Shown: piece after piece, positions 12,500 through 25,424 of the stretch | How positions within the stretch are numbered: position 1 is the stretch's first letter | Layout of the letters: each line of letters starts with the position of its first letter | DNA from: Beta vulgaris subsp. vulgaris | Taxonomy: Eukaryota; Streptophyta; Magnoliopsida; Caryophyllales; Amaranthaceae | Reading direction: 5' to 3' | Length of the DNA: 64,000 nt | NCBI RefSeq assembly: GCF_026745355.1 | Contig: NC_079208.1 | Location: 21,520,955 to 21,584,954, forward strand | Program-made: the position numbers and the translations under genes | The notes under the pieces: model-generated | Told to the model about the DNA's origin: nothing | Seen by the model: the letters and a program-made list of their open reading frames with translations, nothing else | The model's database searches: none

Positions 12500-12502
12500 A
12501 CC

Positions 12503-12865
12503 TATTTCGGGTAGAAACTTGTATTATGCAGGATGGATCGAGATTAAGGTTAACGAGGGTCGGATGCTCGAAGATTGCTGGGAGACCTGCACAGGAGACT
12601 ACCCCAGGGGTGGATCCGGGATCGCCCCTCCGACGATCAAGTCAGTTGATGTGTATTAATTGGGATCTGTGAAGTACTTTATCTAGAAGTTATTACCTCA
12701 ATAAATGGGGATCTGCCCCATATTTATAGGTGTTGAAATGTGTGAAGAATGTCTCTGCCATGCTGGCACAGGATTTAAGATGGGTGGGTCCCACCGGAGT
12801 ACTACCACGCTGGCGAGGAGCTTTAGAGCATGTAGTGGCCCACTGGGCATTATTGGGCCCAAACA
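12503..12865 (-). repeat. 5' LTR of the truncated Tat element
   Basis: About 363 bp, homologous over its length to the LTRs at 35635-36014 and 44148-44526. It runs from TATTTCGGG (a changed end; the others start TG) to GGGCCCAAACA. It is more diverged than the other two are from each other, so it belongs to an older copy. The right flank is TATAT. Confidence 0.82.
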
Positions 12866-14390
12866 TATATTTTTCGGGATGTAGTTTTTTTGATATTGTG
12901 TGGGAGTTCCATCGACAGTTTGCGCGAAGGACGATGGTTATTGAGGAATCATTCAAAGATCTTTGCCAAATTCCCTTTTATTGGTAATATCATGGATTAG
13001 ATTAATTTTTTACATTTTTGATCTTTTTTGAGTTCAGAGAAGAAAAGAAAAGTGAAGGAAATAGAAAGGACGATAGAAAAGGGAGTAAGAATGCGGGAGA
13101 GAAAGTACGTGCGTAGGAATAGACTTATAAAAATTTAAAAAAGCAGAAAGATGAGTAAGAGAACAGAGAATACATGTAGATTTTCTTATACACCATTGTT
13201 CTTTATGATGATCTACCCTCGAAGTTGATCGGCACAACTGTTTAATTGAAACAAAGAAGGATTCCGAGATAGTTCTAGAGTTGAAATCAAATTCTTTAAT
13301 CTGTTAGGTTAGACCGTTATTGGAAAAGAAACGAAAAAAGGCATGAGAATAGGAGACAGTTTGTTATAGTGAAATCAAAATTCTAGCCCTAATGTTTGTC
13401 AATGATACGTTTCAGGATTTTACAAATTTGTGCTAAATTAATTACGATATGCACTACAAGCAACATAAAATAATGATATAATTAATTCAACAAAACTAAC
13501 AATAATTAGACAATAACACCTCAGGATGAAATTTGTTAGTTGCAAGTAATGTGAAGTCACGAAAAATATGTTTCTATCTACAAATACAAAAGTGATGACA
13601 TGAAAACCTTTTGCTTTACTATTACAACTTTTCAAGTGTGTACTAAGACTTATCATGACTTCAGCTAAATGATGACACAAATGTTCGTGCTTAAACCCAT
13701 TTTTTAATCGTAAAATTATTTATATTAACCTGAATCCTAGATTACTAAAGAGTCATGACTCAAATTTTCAACTTCAAAAAGATGAAAAGGATGATATTAT
13801 CTAGAGCGAGACTTGACTTGTATTGCTCGAAATTTTTGTTTTCCCATTTAACAGTTTTACTATTTTGGAAAATTATGTTATATTTGAGATTCATTTTAAA
13901 TTGCTCATAAAAGTCGATTAAAATCTCTAGCACTCATGCCCAATCCAAACAAATTATGAAAATTGTTTTTAGAAATTTCTTACATAACGTAAATTACTAC
14001 CTCATCATGACGTCGAATAATTTGTAGTAACATCGTACTAGATTCACTAACCTGAAATACCACACATATTGCTCTCGTATCAATGGTCTCGTATTTGGTT
14101 ATTTTAGAAGCTCTCAGTGTTGAAATTTTGTTTTGTTTTTTTGAGATATATGCAATATCATAGAAAATAAAGTTTACCTATTAAGTTACTAAGTCAATTT
14201 AAAATGACTCACATGATTATGAACCAAAAATTCTCGTCCGATCATAATGTAGAAGATAGTATAATTCTATTAAATATACCTCTCATTTACTAAGTTATAT
14301 TTTAGTATTAGAATATTTTCTATCTACTAGATAGATAAAATTCATTTTAGCGTTACCATTATGATATTTTGGGATAGTGTGCGCGTAGCG
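12866..14390. other. AT-rich sequence with no recognised gene
   Basis: I see no coding pattern, RNA gene or clear repeat here. Short ORFs on both strands (for example 13438-13680) lack codon character or family similarity. The segment lies between a Tat LTR and a long LTR and is probably decayed transposon or intergenic DNA. Confidence 0.5.
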
Positions 14391-16368
14391 AGTGGTGCAC
14401 CAACTAGTTAAAAATAAAAAGAAGAACAAACATTCATTTTCATCTTTTTTTCTCTCTTTCGTGTCTTCTATGGGAGATGCCACCACAAGTTTAAGTTGTC
14501 CTTTTCATCCTTAATCAACAAATGAAGATCATCAAACTAAGGCTTGCTATTTTATATGTGGCAACTCTAGAAAATTCTCTCAACATTTAGGATTCAAAAA
14601 GGCAAACTCCAAACCCCAAATTTTCTCTTTTCTCTCACCTCTGCTCTGTCCGTCAATTTCAAGTAACATGCAGTCATTTTTTAGTCTTTGTTTCTTCATC
14701 AAAGTTGTAGATCTTTTCGAGTTACTGAATTTAGCCCAAAAATCGTCCAATTCGGAGTTCAAAGTTGTGAGTTATGGCCTTTGCAAGTTTGGTACTACTG
14801 CTGCCATTTGCTGCAGCTTCGTGGTTGGTGTTGCTGTTGTTGTGTTGATGTTAGGTACTCTTTCAATCTTTCTCTCACATTAATTCATAAAACCCAATTG
14901 TTAGATGAAGGTATAAATTTTGGGTTTAAATTGTGATCCTTATTTAATCAATTTCAATTTAATTTGTATGTTATTAATTGTTAATGATTTTCACAAATCT
15001 AGTTGAACTTGCTATTGATTTCAAAAAATTAGTTGAGAAAATAGTTTGTTGAACTCAAATATTGAATCTTTTATCTTTATTCAATGGGTTGGATTGAGGT
15101 TTATAATTCGTATTGATATTTTTAACTTAAGTTATAAAATCTGATTTTATAAACTATGTTGTTTGATAATATTCTTTAAAACCATAATAAGGTTAATTAA
15201 AGTAAGATTGTTGTAAATTGGATTAGTGGAATGATTGGTATATGATGAGTTGTAGTTAGTTCATGGAAGAGTTTAGAAAGGATGAGCAAGTCAATTCATC
15301 TATTTGAATTATAGTTGGAAAGAATGTAAATTGTTGTTATTGTTGTTGTGAGGTGATTATTGGAGATTGGTCATGAATTTAGAGATGTTGGACTCTTGAA
15401 CATTATTATGGAAATTGATTGTTATTTGGGGAATGAAAGAGGTACACACATGTTCTTCCACGTTACTATTAGAAAATGGTGTTCCGTTAAATATCATAGA
15501 TTTCATTACTTAAGCTTGTTATACTTTGATGTGGTTATAAACTCGGATTATTTCGAAACGTGATTTATGGATTTATAGTTTTTAAATTCTTATGGGTGAA
15601 TGATTCTCTAATTGCGAATTGTGAATGATTATATTTGAAATATCATTATTATGAGAAATGTCGAAGGCACTGGGATTTCCTAAAGAGATAAATTTGTGTT
15701 ATTAGTAAATTTACATGTTTTTCTACCTAGTTCATGACTTTCCTACATTTGGTATAATTTTGTTTCATTTATTTGAACATTTATAAAGTGTTATAAAGTG
15801 GAGCATTTTAGCTCGAATCTACAATATCTTTACTTATGTAAGTTGGTTTCACAACGAAAAATCCAATTTGTGAGGTTAGAGAGTACATATTTTGATATTC
15901 TTTTGTGAACTCAATTTTGACTTGAACTATAATTGTATTTGAATGATTTGAAGTAAATGAGGGAATTTTAGTCAAAGGGTGTTGGACTTATGATTTTGAA
16001 CATTCAATGATTGACAAATAACTTTTGATATAAGCTTTCTATACAACTTTTGAGCATATGATCAAACTATAGTTACGATATGAGATATTCTAAATATAAT
16101 ATGAGTTCGAGAACTATGAATACGAATCATGAGAAAATATGAATTTGTGAAATTATTAAACATGTTTTTTTTTTGTTTATGATGGGGGAGAAACTGCAGC
16201 AGCAGCGATGAACACATCGTGGTATGTGTGTATTATGAAATGATGGGACATACGTCCTTGGAGTAAGCCTTGCAAGCTGTACAAATATTGATAGGGGAGA
16301 CGTTCCCTTGAGTTTAGAGATGGCGTAGTCCCTCTCTATTCGTATATTTTCCCCGATTATTCTGTAAA
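14391..16368 (+). repeat. Long gypsy-type LTR, plus strand, left part (interrupted)
   Basis: This matches, in the opposite orientation, parts of the solo LTR at 29396-34926. Shared landmarks are a phrase asking for 'aaagttgtagatc...gagtt' near 14703-14725 and a GCCTTGCAAGC block with 'TTTAGAGATGGCGTAGTCC' at 16270-16332. The LTR is interrupted at 16369 by a solo LTR in the other orientation and resumes at 18487. The left boundary is not located; recognisable similarity starts around 14400-14530. No coding sequence is credible; ORFs at 14668-14936 lie in the LTR. Confidence 0.65.
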
Positions 16369-18481
16369 TGTAACAGCCCGTACTTTCGAGCTGCTAGCTA
16401 ATCACACTTAACATTCATAAATCTCAATCAATACTTAATAACCTTGAATTACATTCATTATCTTGCAGCGGAACAAACGTATGAAGCGATCCTGGACCTG
16501 TGGGTCAGGGCCTACAACAACAAATCATCTTCAATACCAATTAACAGATTACATAATACCTTACTCGATTCCCAAGACAATATAATACTTAAACATCATA
16601 TAAGAACTTTATATTCAACAACTTATATTCTAAATATAACTTCGATTCACTAATTTAATTTCCATCTCTTAACTGAAAACTCTTTCTCTTGATTCATTCC
16701 GAAACCCGAACATACACCTGCGAATTATAGAGGAAAAATACAAGACAAAAACAAAAACTAAAATGAGTGAAAAACTCAGTAACTTTACTTCAGCCCGTCA
16801 AAACGGTTTTGGTTCGTAAACATTTTTCATATCAGAAACAAACTTGGTAATTGTTCGGAAATAATTCATCTTTTAAATATATCGCTGGCGTAGCTCAATT
16901 ACTTAACACAAATCGCTGGCAAGTACAGGCTTATAACATAACATAACATAATATTCGACCTTATCTGGTCTTAACTCATATACGAATCATTTTCCTCCAC
17001 TTGTACTTTGCCCACTATTCATCTCAGTTCATAAACTAAGCCAGCTAAAACCATTTCGAAATCCTTTTTACATTATCATACTCAAATCATATTTCTTAAA
17101 TATAATCATATCCGAACAATTCCAATAGCATAACAAAGTCATGTATATTTCACAAATTCACACATGAAGATGCATTTATAACCATGGCCATGACTATAAA
17201 CGATATATGATTTCTAAAGTTCCATATAACGCACACACGGGCATTTTAATAATTTTTTTGCTGAACATAAAGGTTACCTCAACTCAAGAACAACTATATG
17301 CAACCTCCATGAACATTTATGATAATCTTGATCTTCAACTCCAACTCGAATTCCAACATAATTCAACCAACACAATAACATAATCAACAACCATTCTTCA
17401 AATAGATAATAATCAATCTTAAACCTTATTAGCTAATTATGATTTCTAAATGATACTAACAATTCTCAACAACCTAAACTATTCTAATAAATCCTTTTAG
17501 ATACAATTTCTCCTTAATCTTATTCCAATATCATAACCAAGACTATCTGCTCAATCACCAAAATCTCCACATTGAAATTCTCAAATTGATTAAGAAGTTC
17601 ATACCATGATAAAATTGTTAACAAGAATCTTGTTTATATCTTCAAATTAGAATAATAGTAATATATACATAAACTAATTTAGATTTTGATAACTAAATCT
17701 AGTTTGATAAATTTAACTTAGATGATACTAGTTTGCAAACAAAACTGATTTTACAAATCAATAAAAAAAAATCCAGCTTTACTTGTGAAAACCATAAACA
17801 ATCAATAACATGTAAATCATACTACGATTGATGAAATAGGATTCAACTAACACCCAAAATTTTATACCTATGAATGAACTTCAAACTGAGCAAGCTTAAC
17901 AACAATGGCAGCACCATCGCACAACAACAACGCCAACACCGACGCATAGTAGCAGCGAAGGCACTGGAACACCAACCAACACCGACAACAGCAACACTGA
18001 AGCAGAGGAGAGAGAAAACAACAGAGACCAACAATAATTAACGGTGAAATAGAGGAGAGAGAAAATCCGGCAGCCGCACAATCAAACCGACGCAAGAACG
18101 GCGACGGCCGCACCGGCAGAGAGGATCGAAACTTGACGGCCAACAGAGGAAGAAGGAGGACAGTGAGTGAGTGAGAGAAAATGAGTTGTGGTTTGGGGTT
18201 TCATTTATTTTGTTGAAGGAGATTGATAATTTGACAACAAGCCAATAATGTGGCAACTCCCACATATGCCACGAAACACAAGGAAATGAGTTGTTTTTTT
18301 TTTCAGTATTATTGTATAATTTTTTTTTCTAAAATCAGATTTAAAATTTATCAAAAGAAATTCAAAACTTTTTTAATTCATAAATTTTCCCAAAACAAGA
18401 ATCATAAGTAATTTTCCAAATAACCTAGTTTTATAATAATTAAACTCACCTTAAGCAAGTTTAGAAATACAGATTATTACA
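16369..18481 (-). repeat. Solo LTR, minus strand, with 5-bp target duplication GTAAA
   Basis: Read on the minus strand it starts TGTAATAATCTG (from 18481) and ends CGGGCTGTTACA (at 16369), a TG...CA structure of 2113 bp. GTAAA flanks it on both sides (16364-16368 and 18482-18486). No pol or gag is present, so this is a solo LTR left by LTR-LTR recombination. It landed inside a related LTR in the opposite direction. CG-rich ORFs at 17843-18143 lie in its transcribed region and do not look like genes. Confidence 0.88.
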
Positions 18482-18486
18482 GTAAA

Positions 18487-19337
18487 CCATCTAAAGTTGA
18501 AAACTATAAAGTATTCTTGATGAAAATCATAATAGTTATTTTCGTAAACGTTTGGTTTGCTGCAAAGACTTAAGGGTTTACAGAGAATTTCTGAAATATT
18601 GTACAGAAGGATTCTACACTAAGAGATACGCCCTCAATAATGTTTTATCAATTATTAGTTACGTAGTTGGATTTGGTAAAATGTCTTCGGAAGGATTTAG
18701 GTATAAGATAGGTAACAAAGAACTATTTTATGGAATCGAAATATAAAGTTGTCTATTTCATTTTGGAAGATTTGTGGCTTTGTTAAAGTAGCATATATTT
18801 TCATCTGATCTTAATTCTAATGTGTATGTTTTGCTATATCGATATTGAGCTATTGAACATTGAGTAATCTTATAAAAATTGATTAAATAATACAAGTATA
18901 TTATAAGCCACTAAAATGAATTTCTGGTTGGACAGTGTGTACTTGGTTTTTCTGATTTTGTTCTTGGAACCTGTCCTGGTGGGGGCAGAGTTCATTGTTA
19001 GTGATCTTGCAGGTGTGTTCAAGGCTCAAAATGGATCAAAAGGAAGAGTTTGGTCATGAAATTATAATTAGATTTATTATTTAGAGGTTGTATTTGGGAG
19101 TATATATCCTTATTTGAAAATAAAATATTATATTGTTTTGGGAATCAAGTAAGGTATTAAGTAATCTGTTATTTGGTTTTTTGGAGATGATTTGTTGTGG
19201 GCCTTGACCTACAGGTCCAGGATCGTTTTATAGGTTATGTTTCCGCTACAAGCGAATATAATTCGAGGTTTATTAAGTATTGATTGTGATTAGTGAATGT
19301 TAAGTGTGTTAAGCAGCTCGAAAGTGCGAGCTGTTAC
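18487..19337 (+). repeat. Long gypsy-type LTR, plus strand, right part
   Basis: Continuation of the LTR broken at 16368. It shares ATGAATTTCTGGTTGGACAG (18915) and the following ~100 bases with the reverse complement of 29760-29880. It ends CGAGCTGTTACA at 19337. Its last ~140 bases are the reverse complement of 16369-16510, so the two LTR 3' ends form an inverted pair. The next sequence (19338 on) is copia integrase. Confidence 0.78.
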
Positions 19338-20252
19338 ACTTTACATAGACCTCACATCCCCAGATTTTAAGAAAAGACATGTTTGGAATCTTTCCATTCC
19401 ATAACTCATATGGAGTCTTTTCTACATCCTTTGACGGGCTCCTATTTAGTGTGTGTGCAAGAGTTTTGAGAGCGTATCCCCAAAAAGAAATCGGAAGATT
19501 AGCAAGACTCATAATTGATCGAACCATATCTAGCAAGTTTCGATTCCTCCTATTAGATACACCATTCAACTGTGGTGTTCCTGGTGGAGTTAATTGTGAA
19601 AGACTTCCACAACCCTTTAGATGATCATCAAATTCTTGGCTCAAATACTCACCATCACGATCGGATCGCATGTGCTTTTATTGTCTTACCAAGTTGATTT
19701 TGTACTTCACTTTCGAACTCTTTGAATCTATCAAAAGTTTCCGACTTATGTTTCATCAAGTAGATATAGCCATATCTACTCAAATCATTAGTGAAGGTAA
19801 TGAAGTAATTAAACCCTCCCCTTGCCTTTGTGCTCATAGGACCACACACAGCTGTATGTATGAGTCATAAAAGATCACTGTCCTTTCACCTTTATCAGTA
19901 AATGGTGATTTTGTCATCTTCCCCATTAAGCAGGATTCACATACATCAAATGATTCGAAATCAAATGATGGAATTATACCATCCTTTTGTAACTTGTGAA
20001 TACGCTTTAGGTTTATATGACCCATTCGATAATGCGAAATGTAGGTTAGGTTGGAATCATATGATTTTTGTATCTTGCTATCTATCTTATAGACTTGTAA
20101 TGACCTACCAAGCACATATAATCCATTTATCAATTTAGCATTGGCATAGAACATATTATTGTAAGAAATGGAACAACACTTGTTCTTTATTTCAAAACAA
20201 AACCCTTCAGAATCCAAAACTGAAACAGAAATTATGTTCTTAGTTATTGCAA
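19338..20252 (-). pseudogene. Ty1/copia integrase fragment
   Basis: Minus-strand remnant of a copia pol polyprotein. The pre-integrase zinc region is at 19834-20217 with H-x3-H-ish spacing (HINLKRIHK) and CESCLMGKMTKSPF. The integrase core follows with FTNDLSRYGYIYLM (about 19790) and RSDRDGEYLSQEF (19633-19671). The end reads PYELWNGKIP and IWGCEVYVK. There are two frame changes, near 19660 and 19840. The downstream part (reverse transcriptase) is missing: the sequence stops at the LTR end at 19337. The family is distinct from the SIRE-type copia at 47-49 kb. Confidence 0.85.
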
Positions 20253-20465
20253 TGTAACAACCCGGATTTTCCCGACCAGCTTACAAAGGATTAAGCACAG
20301 CGAAAGAAACTCTAGTTGAGATAACCCGGACTATTACCATCACACTCACCGAACTACATCAGAGAGTGTGGACCTCAATTTCCAATTCTATTCAAATTAA
20401 TTAACTATTACAACTAAGCTCTGATTCTCAGACTTTGTTCTAATAAACCCTATAAAAAATCCGGC
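20253..20465 (-). repeat. Truncated LTR end (TGTAACAACCC type)
   Basis: Begins TGTAACAACCCGG at 20253, the reverse complement of a TTGTTACA LTR 3' end. It contains the CAGCG(A)AA motif seen about 50-100 bases inside the other LTR ends here. It stops abruptly at the first unit of the tandem array. Only the terminal ~210 bases remain. Confidence 0.55.
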
Positions 20466-21667
20466 ACATCATTCTTAATATGATTACTAAACTAAAAAAG
20501 GTTGATAACCAACTATGAATGTGAATGATGAACTTTCTTAAACCAAGAATAAAAATCTTGAATTAATTCAAATATCTTTGATACTTCTTGATTCAAGAAA
20601 ACTCCTGGTCTTGAGAACAAGAATCTAAACACCCTCAAATTCACTCCTGAATTTAAGTTATTTAACACTAAACACTTATCACTCCTTAAAAGTCTTTAAT
20701 GATTTGATTAATTAGCTCACAAGCAAAATAATAATCAATATTGAATTCTTTAAACAAAAATGTAGATATCTTATGAACCACATAATGAATCGTGTTATAT
20801 AGGGTACATCCTATCCTAATACAACTTGGAAAACAAAGACTTAACCAGATAAGAAATTAACTAATCACACGCCTATCTTAAATTCTATCTACACAATCAT
20901 TGTTAACAACGTAAGTAAAATAATAACTACCATAACAAATCCTAACAAAACTAGGATTCTATATCACAACTAATTGCAAATCCAAACAGAACTAGAATTC
21001 TATGTGGCAACCAAGTCCTGCTTGAGCTCAGACTCTTTCTTTACTTTCATGCTTTCCAAGGGCCAAGTCACTACACATGCCAAAAGTTGGTTTCTTCTAT
21101 TAAGATTGAACCCCATGTTCTCCATAACAAAGTCAATAGGCTCTTGTAGAACAAGTGTTTTTGCATCCGCATCATTCTTAATACGATTACTGAACCAAGA
21201 AAGCTTGCTAACCAACTATAAATGTGAATCTTGAACTTTCTTAATCCGATAATCGAAATCTTGGAATAAATCAAACACCTTTGATACTTCTTGATTCAAG
21301 AACACTCCTGATCTTGAGAACAAGAATCTAAACACCCTCAAATTCACTCCTGAATTTAAGTTATTTAACACTAAATACTTATCACTCCTTAAAAGTATTT
21401 AATGGTTTGATTAATTAGCTCACACGCAAAACAATAATCAAAATTGAATTCTTTAAACAAAAATGTAGATATTTTTTTAACAACATAATGAATCGCGTTA
21501 TATAGGCTACATCCAATCCTAATACAACTTAGAAAACAAATACTTAACCAGATAAGAAACTAACTAATCACACGCCTATCTTAAATCCTAGTTAAACTAT
21601 AATTTTTAACAACGTAAGTAAAATAATAACTACCATAGCAAATCCTAGCAAAACTAGGATTCTATAT

Positions 21668-21944
21668 TAGAGGTGATCATGGGTCGGCCCAGGTTCGGGT
21701 CGGGCCTCCATTCGGGCCGAATTTTTGTGTCCAAAGCCCGCTATTTCGGGCCTAAATTAGAAGGCTTTTGCGGGCCAAAACGGGCTGCGCCAAAAAATAG
21801 ACTAAAAAGTCGTTTTTGGCTTGCCCAAAGCCCGCCCAAAACCAAAAAAAAATACGGTCGGGCCGGAACGGACTTGGCCGCGAGCCGAAAAATTCAGCCC
21901 AAAACTCGGCGCAAAACCGGGCCGGGCCAAAATGATCACCTCTA
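21668..21944. mobile_element. hAT-type MITE, copy 1
   Basis: 277-bp non-coding element with terminal inverted repeats TAGAGGTGATCAT / ATGATCACCTCTA. It is flanked by a perfect 8-bp duplication TTCTATAT (21660-21667 and 21945-21952). The empty site is present in other units of the same array (for example near 24320), which confirms the boundaries. An 8-bp duplication is the hAT hallmark. The interior is unusually GC-rich, with repeated CGGGCC/GGCCCG words, and has no transposase. The ORF across it is accidental. Confidence 0.88.
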
Positions 21945-22655
21945 TTCTATATAACAACTAATTGTAAATCCAAACATAACTAGAATTCTATGTGGCAACC
22001 AAATCCTGCTTGAGCTAGGACTCCTTTTTTACTTTCATGCTTTCCACGGGCCAAGTCACTACACATGCCAAAAGTTGGTTTCTTCGATTAAGATTGAACC
22101 CCATGTTCTCCATAAAAAGTAAATAGGCCCATGTAGAACAAGTGCTTTTGCATCCACATCATTCTTAATATGATTACTAAACCAAAAAAGGTTGATAACC
22201 AACTATGAATGTGAATGATGAACTTTCTTAAACCAAAAATCAAAATCTCGAATTAATTCAAATACCTTTGATACTTCTTGATTCAAGAACACTCCTGATC
22301 TTGAGAACAAGAATCTAAACACCCTCAAATTCACTCCTGGATTTAAGTTATTTAACACTAAACACTTATCACTCCTTAAAAGTATTTAATGGTTTGATTA
22401 ATTAGCTCACAAGCAAAACAATAATCAAGATTGAATTCTTTAAACAAAAATGTAGATATTTTTTTAACAACATAATGAATCGCGTTATATAGGCTACATC
22501 CAATCCTAATACAACTTAGAAAACAAATACTTAACCAGATAAGAAACTAACTAATCACACGCCTATCTTAAATCCTAGTTAAACTATAATTTTTAACAAC
22601 GTAAGTAAAATAATAACATACCATAGCAAATCCTAGCAAAACTAGGATTCTATAT

Positions 22656-22931
22656 TAGAGGTGATCATGGGTCGGCCCAGGTTCGGGTCGGGCCTCCATT
22701 CGGGCCGAATTTTTGTGTCCAAAGCCCGCTATTTCGGGCCTAAATTAGAAGGCTTTTGCGGGCCAAAACGGGCTGCGCCAAAAAATAGACTAAAAAGTCG
22801 TTTTTGGCTTGCCCAAAGCCCGCCCAAATACAAAAAAAATACGGTCGGGCCGGAACGGACTTGGCCGCGAGCCGAAAAATTCAGCCCAAAACTCGGCGCA
22901 CAATCGGGCCGGGCCAAAATGATCACCTCTA
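22656..22931. mobile_element. hAT-type MITE, copy 2
   Basis: Nearly identical to the copy at 21668-21944, with the same flanking TTCTATAT (22648-22655 and 22932-22939) and the same position inside the array unit. Two independent insertions at one base are unlikely. This copy therefore arose when the enlarged ~988-bp unit was duplicated. Confidence 0.88.
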
Positions 22932-25424
22932 TTCTATATAACAACTAATTGTAAATCCAAACAGAACTAGAATTCTATGTGGCAACCAAATCCTGCTTGA
23001 GCTAGGACTCCTTTTTTACTTCCATGCTTTCCACGGGCCAAGTCACTACACATGCCAAAAGTTGGTTTCTTCAATTAAGATTGAACCCCATGTTCTCCGT
23101 AACAAAGTAAATAGGCCCATGTAGAACAAGTGCTTTTGCATCCACATCATTCTTAATATGATTACTAAACCAAAAAAGGTTGATAACCAACTATGAATGT
23201 GAATGATGAACTTTCTTAAACCAAGAATCAAAATCTCGAATTAATTCAAATACCTTTGATACTTCTTGATTCAAGAACACTCCTGATCTTGAGAGCAATA
23301 ATCTAAACACCCTCAAATTCACTCCTGGATTTAAGTTATCTAACACTAAACACATATCACTCCTTAAAAGTATTTAATGGTTTGATTAATTAGCTCACAA
23401 GCAAAACAATAATCAAGATTGAATTCTTTAAACAAAAATGTAGACATATTTTTAACAACATAAAGAATCGCGTTATATAGGCTACATCCTATCCTAATAC
23501 AACTTGGAAAATAAATACTGAACGATATAAGAAACTAACTAATCACATGCCTATCTTAAATCCTAGCTAAACTATAATTTTTAATAATAAGTAAAATAAT
23601 AACTACCATAGCAAATCCTAACAAAACTAGGATTCTATATAAGAACTAATTGCAAATCCAAACAGAACTAGAATTCTATGCGGCAACCAAGTCCTGCTTG
23701 AGCTGGGACTCCTTCTATACTTCCATGCTTTCCTCGGGCCAAGTCACTACACATGCCAAATATTGGTTTCTTCCATTAAGATTGAACCCCATGTTCTCCA
23801 TAACAAAGTCAATAGGCTCATGTAGTTCAAGTGCTTTTGCATCCGCATCATACTTAATATGATTACCAAAAAAGCTTGATAATTAACTATGAATGTGAAT
23901 CTTGAACTTTCTCAATCCAATAATCGAAATCTTGAATTAATTCAAATACCTTTAATACTTCTTGATTCAAGAACACTCCTAATCTTGAGAACAAGAATCT
24001 AAACACCCTCAAATTCACTCATGAATTTAAGTTATTTAACACTAAACACTTGTCACTCCTTAAAAGTCTTTGATGGTTTGATTAATTAGCTCACAAGCAA
24101 AACAATTAACAAGATTGAATTCTTTAAACAAAAATGTAGATATCTTATTAACAACATAATGAATCGCGTCATATAGGCTACATCCTATCCTAATTCAACT
24201 TGGAAAACGAAGACCTAACCAAATAAGAAACTAACTAATCACACGCCTATCTTAAATCCTAGCTAAACTATAATTTTTAACAAGGTAAGTAAAATAATAA
24301 CTACCATAGCAAATCCTAACAAAACTAGGATTCTATATAACAACTAATTGCAAATCCAAACATAACTAGGATTCTATGTGGCAACCAAGTCCTGCTTTAG
24401 CTAGGATTCCTTCTTTACTTCCATGCTTTCCTCGGGCCAAGTCACTACACATGCCAGAGGTTGGTTTCTTCTATTAAGATTGAACCCCATGTTCTCCATT
24501 ACGTAGTCAATAGGCTCATGTAGAACAAGTATTTTTGCATCTCCATCATTCTTAATATGATTACTAAACCAAAAAAGCTTGATAACCAACTATGAATGTG
24601 AATCTTGAACTTTTTTAATCCAAGAATCAAAATATTGAATTAATTCAAACACCTTTGATACTTCTTGATTCAAGAACAGTCCTGATCTTGAGAACAAGAA
24701 TCTAAACACCCTCAAATTCACTCATAAATTTAAGTTACTTAACACTAAACACTTATCACTCCTTAAAAGTGTTTAATGGTTTGATTAATTAGCTCAGAAG
24801 CAAAACAATAATCACGATTGAATTCTTAAAAAAAAAATGTAGATATCTTTTTAACAACATAATGAATCGCGTTATACAGGCTACATCCTATCCTAATACA
24901 ACTTGGAAAACAAATACTTAACGAGATAAGAAACTAACTAATCACCCTCCTATCTTAAATCCTAGCTAAACTATAATTTTGAACAACGTAAGTAAAATAA
25001 TAACTACCATAGAAAATCCTAACAAAACCGGGATTCCATATAACAACTAATTGCAAATCCAAATAGAACTTGAATTCTATGTGGCAACCAAGTGCTGCTT
25101 GAGCTAGGTTTCCTTCTTTACTTCCATGCTTTCCTCGGGCCAATTCACTACACATGCCAAAGGTTGGTTTCTTCCATTAAGATTGAACCCCGTATTCTCC
25201 ATAACAAAGTCAATAGGCTCATGTAGTGCTTTTGCATCCACATCATTCTTAATATGATTACTAAACCAAAAAAGCTTGATAACCAACTATAAATGTGAAA
25301 CTTGAACTTTCTTAATCCAAGAATCGAAATCTTGAATTAATTCAAACACCTTTGATACTTCTTGATTCAAGAACACTCCTGATCTTGAGAACAAGAATTT
25401 AAACACCCTCAAATTCACTCGTGA

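Larger units (their letters stand above)
20466..25424. repeat. Tandem array with a ~700-bp unit, seven units
   Basis: The phrase ATCATTCTTAATATGATTAC recurs, with small changes, at about 20468, 21171, 22158, 23146, 23847, 24545 and 25242. Spacings are 703, 987, 988, 701, 698 and 697. The two long units contain the same 277-bp MITE. The last unit is partial and ends at 25424. On the minus strand each unit carries a short ORF of 60-70 codons with ENMGFNLNRRNQ, which I do not recognise, followed by TATATAA and a poly-AT tract. This may be an amplified piece of an LTR or gene remnant. Confidence 0.88.

Noticed and set aside
12730..12987. 85-codon plus-strand ORF across the Tat LTR end
   Set aside because: It crosses the LTR boundary and matches the LTR sequence of the other two copies; no protein family.
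16369..19337. A single 3-kb DNA transposon with ~140-bp terminal inverted repeats
   Set aside because: The inner boundary at 18481 with a GTAAA duplication shows a solo LTR nested in another LTR of opposite orientation.
21673..22948. 93-95-codon ORFs over the hAT MITEs
   Set aside because: Entirely within the MITE, rich in R, P and G from its GC-rich interior, with no transposase motif.
20466..25424. CRISPR-like or gene cluster interpretation of the regular repeat
   Set aside because: Units are ~700 bp of AT-rich plant sequence without spacers, associated genes or intact reading frames.
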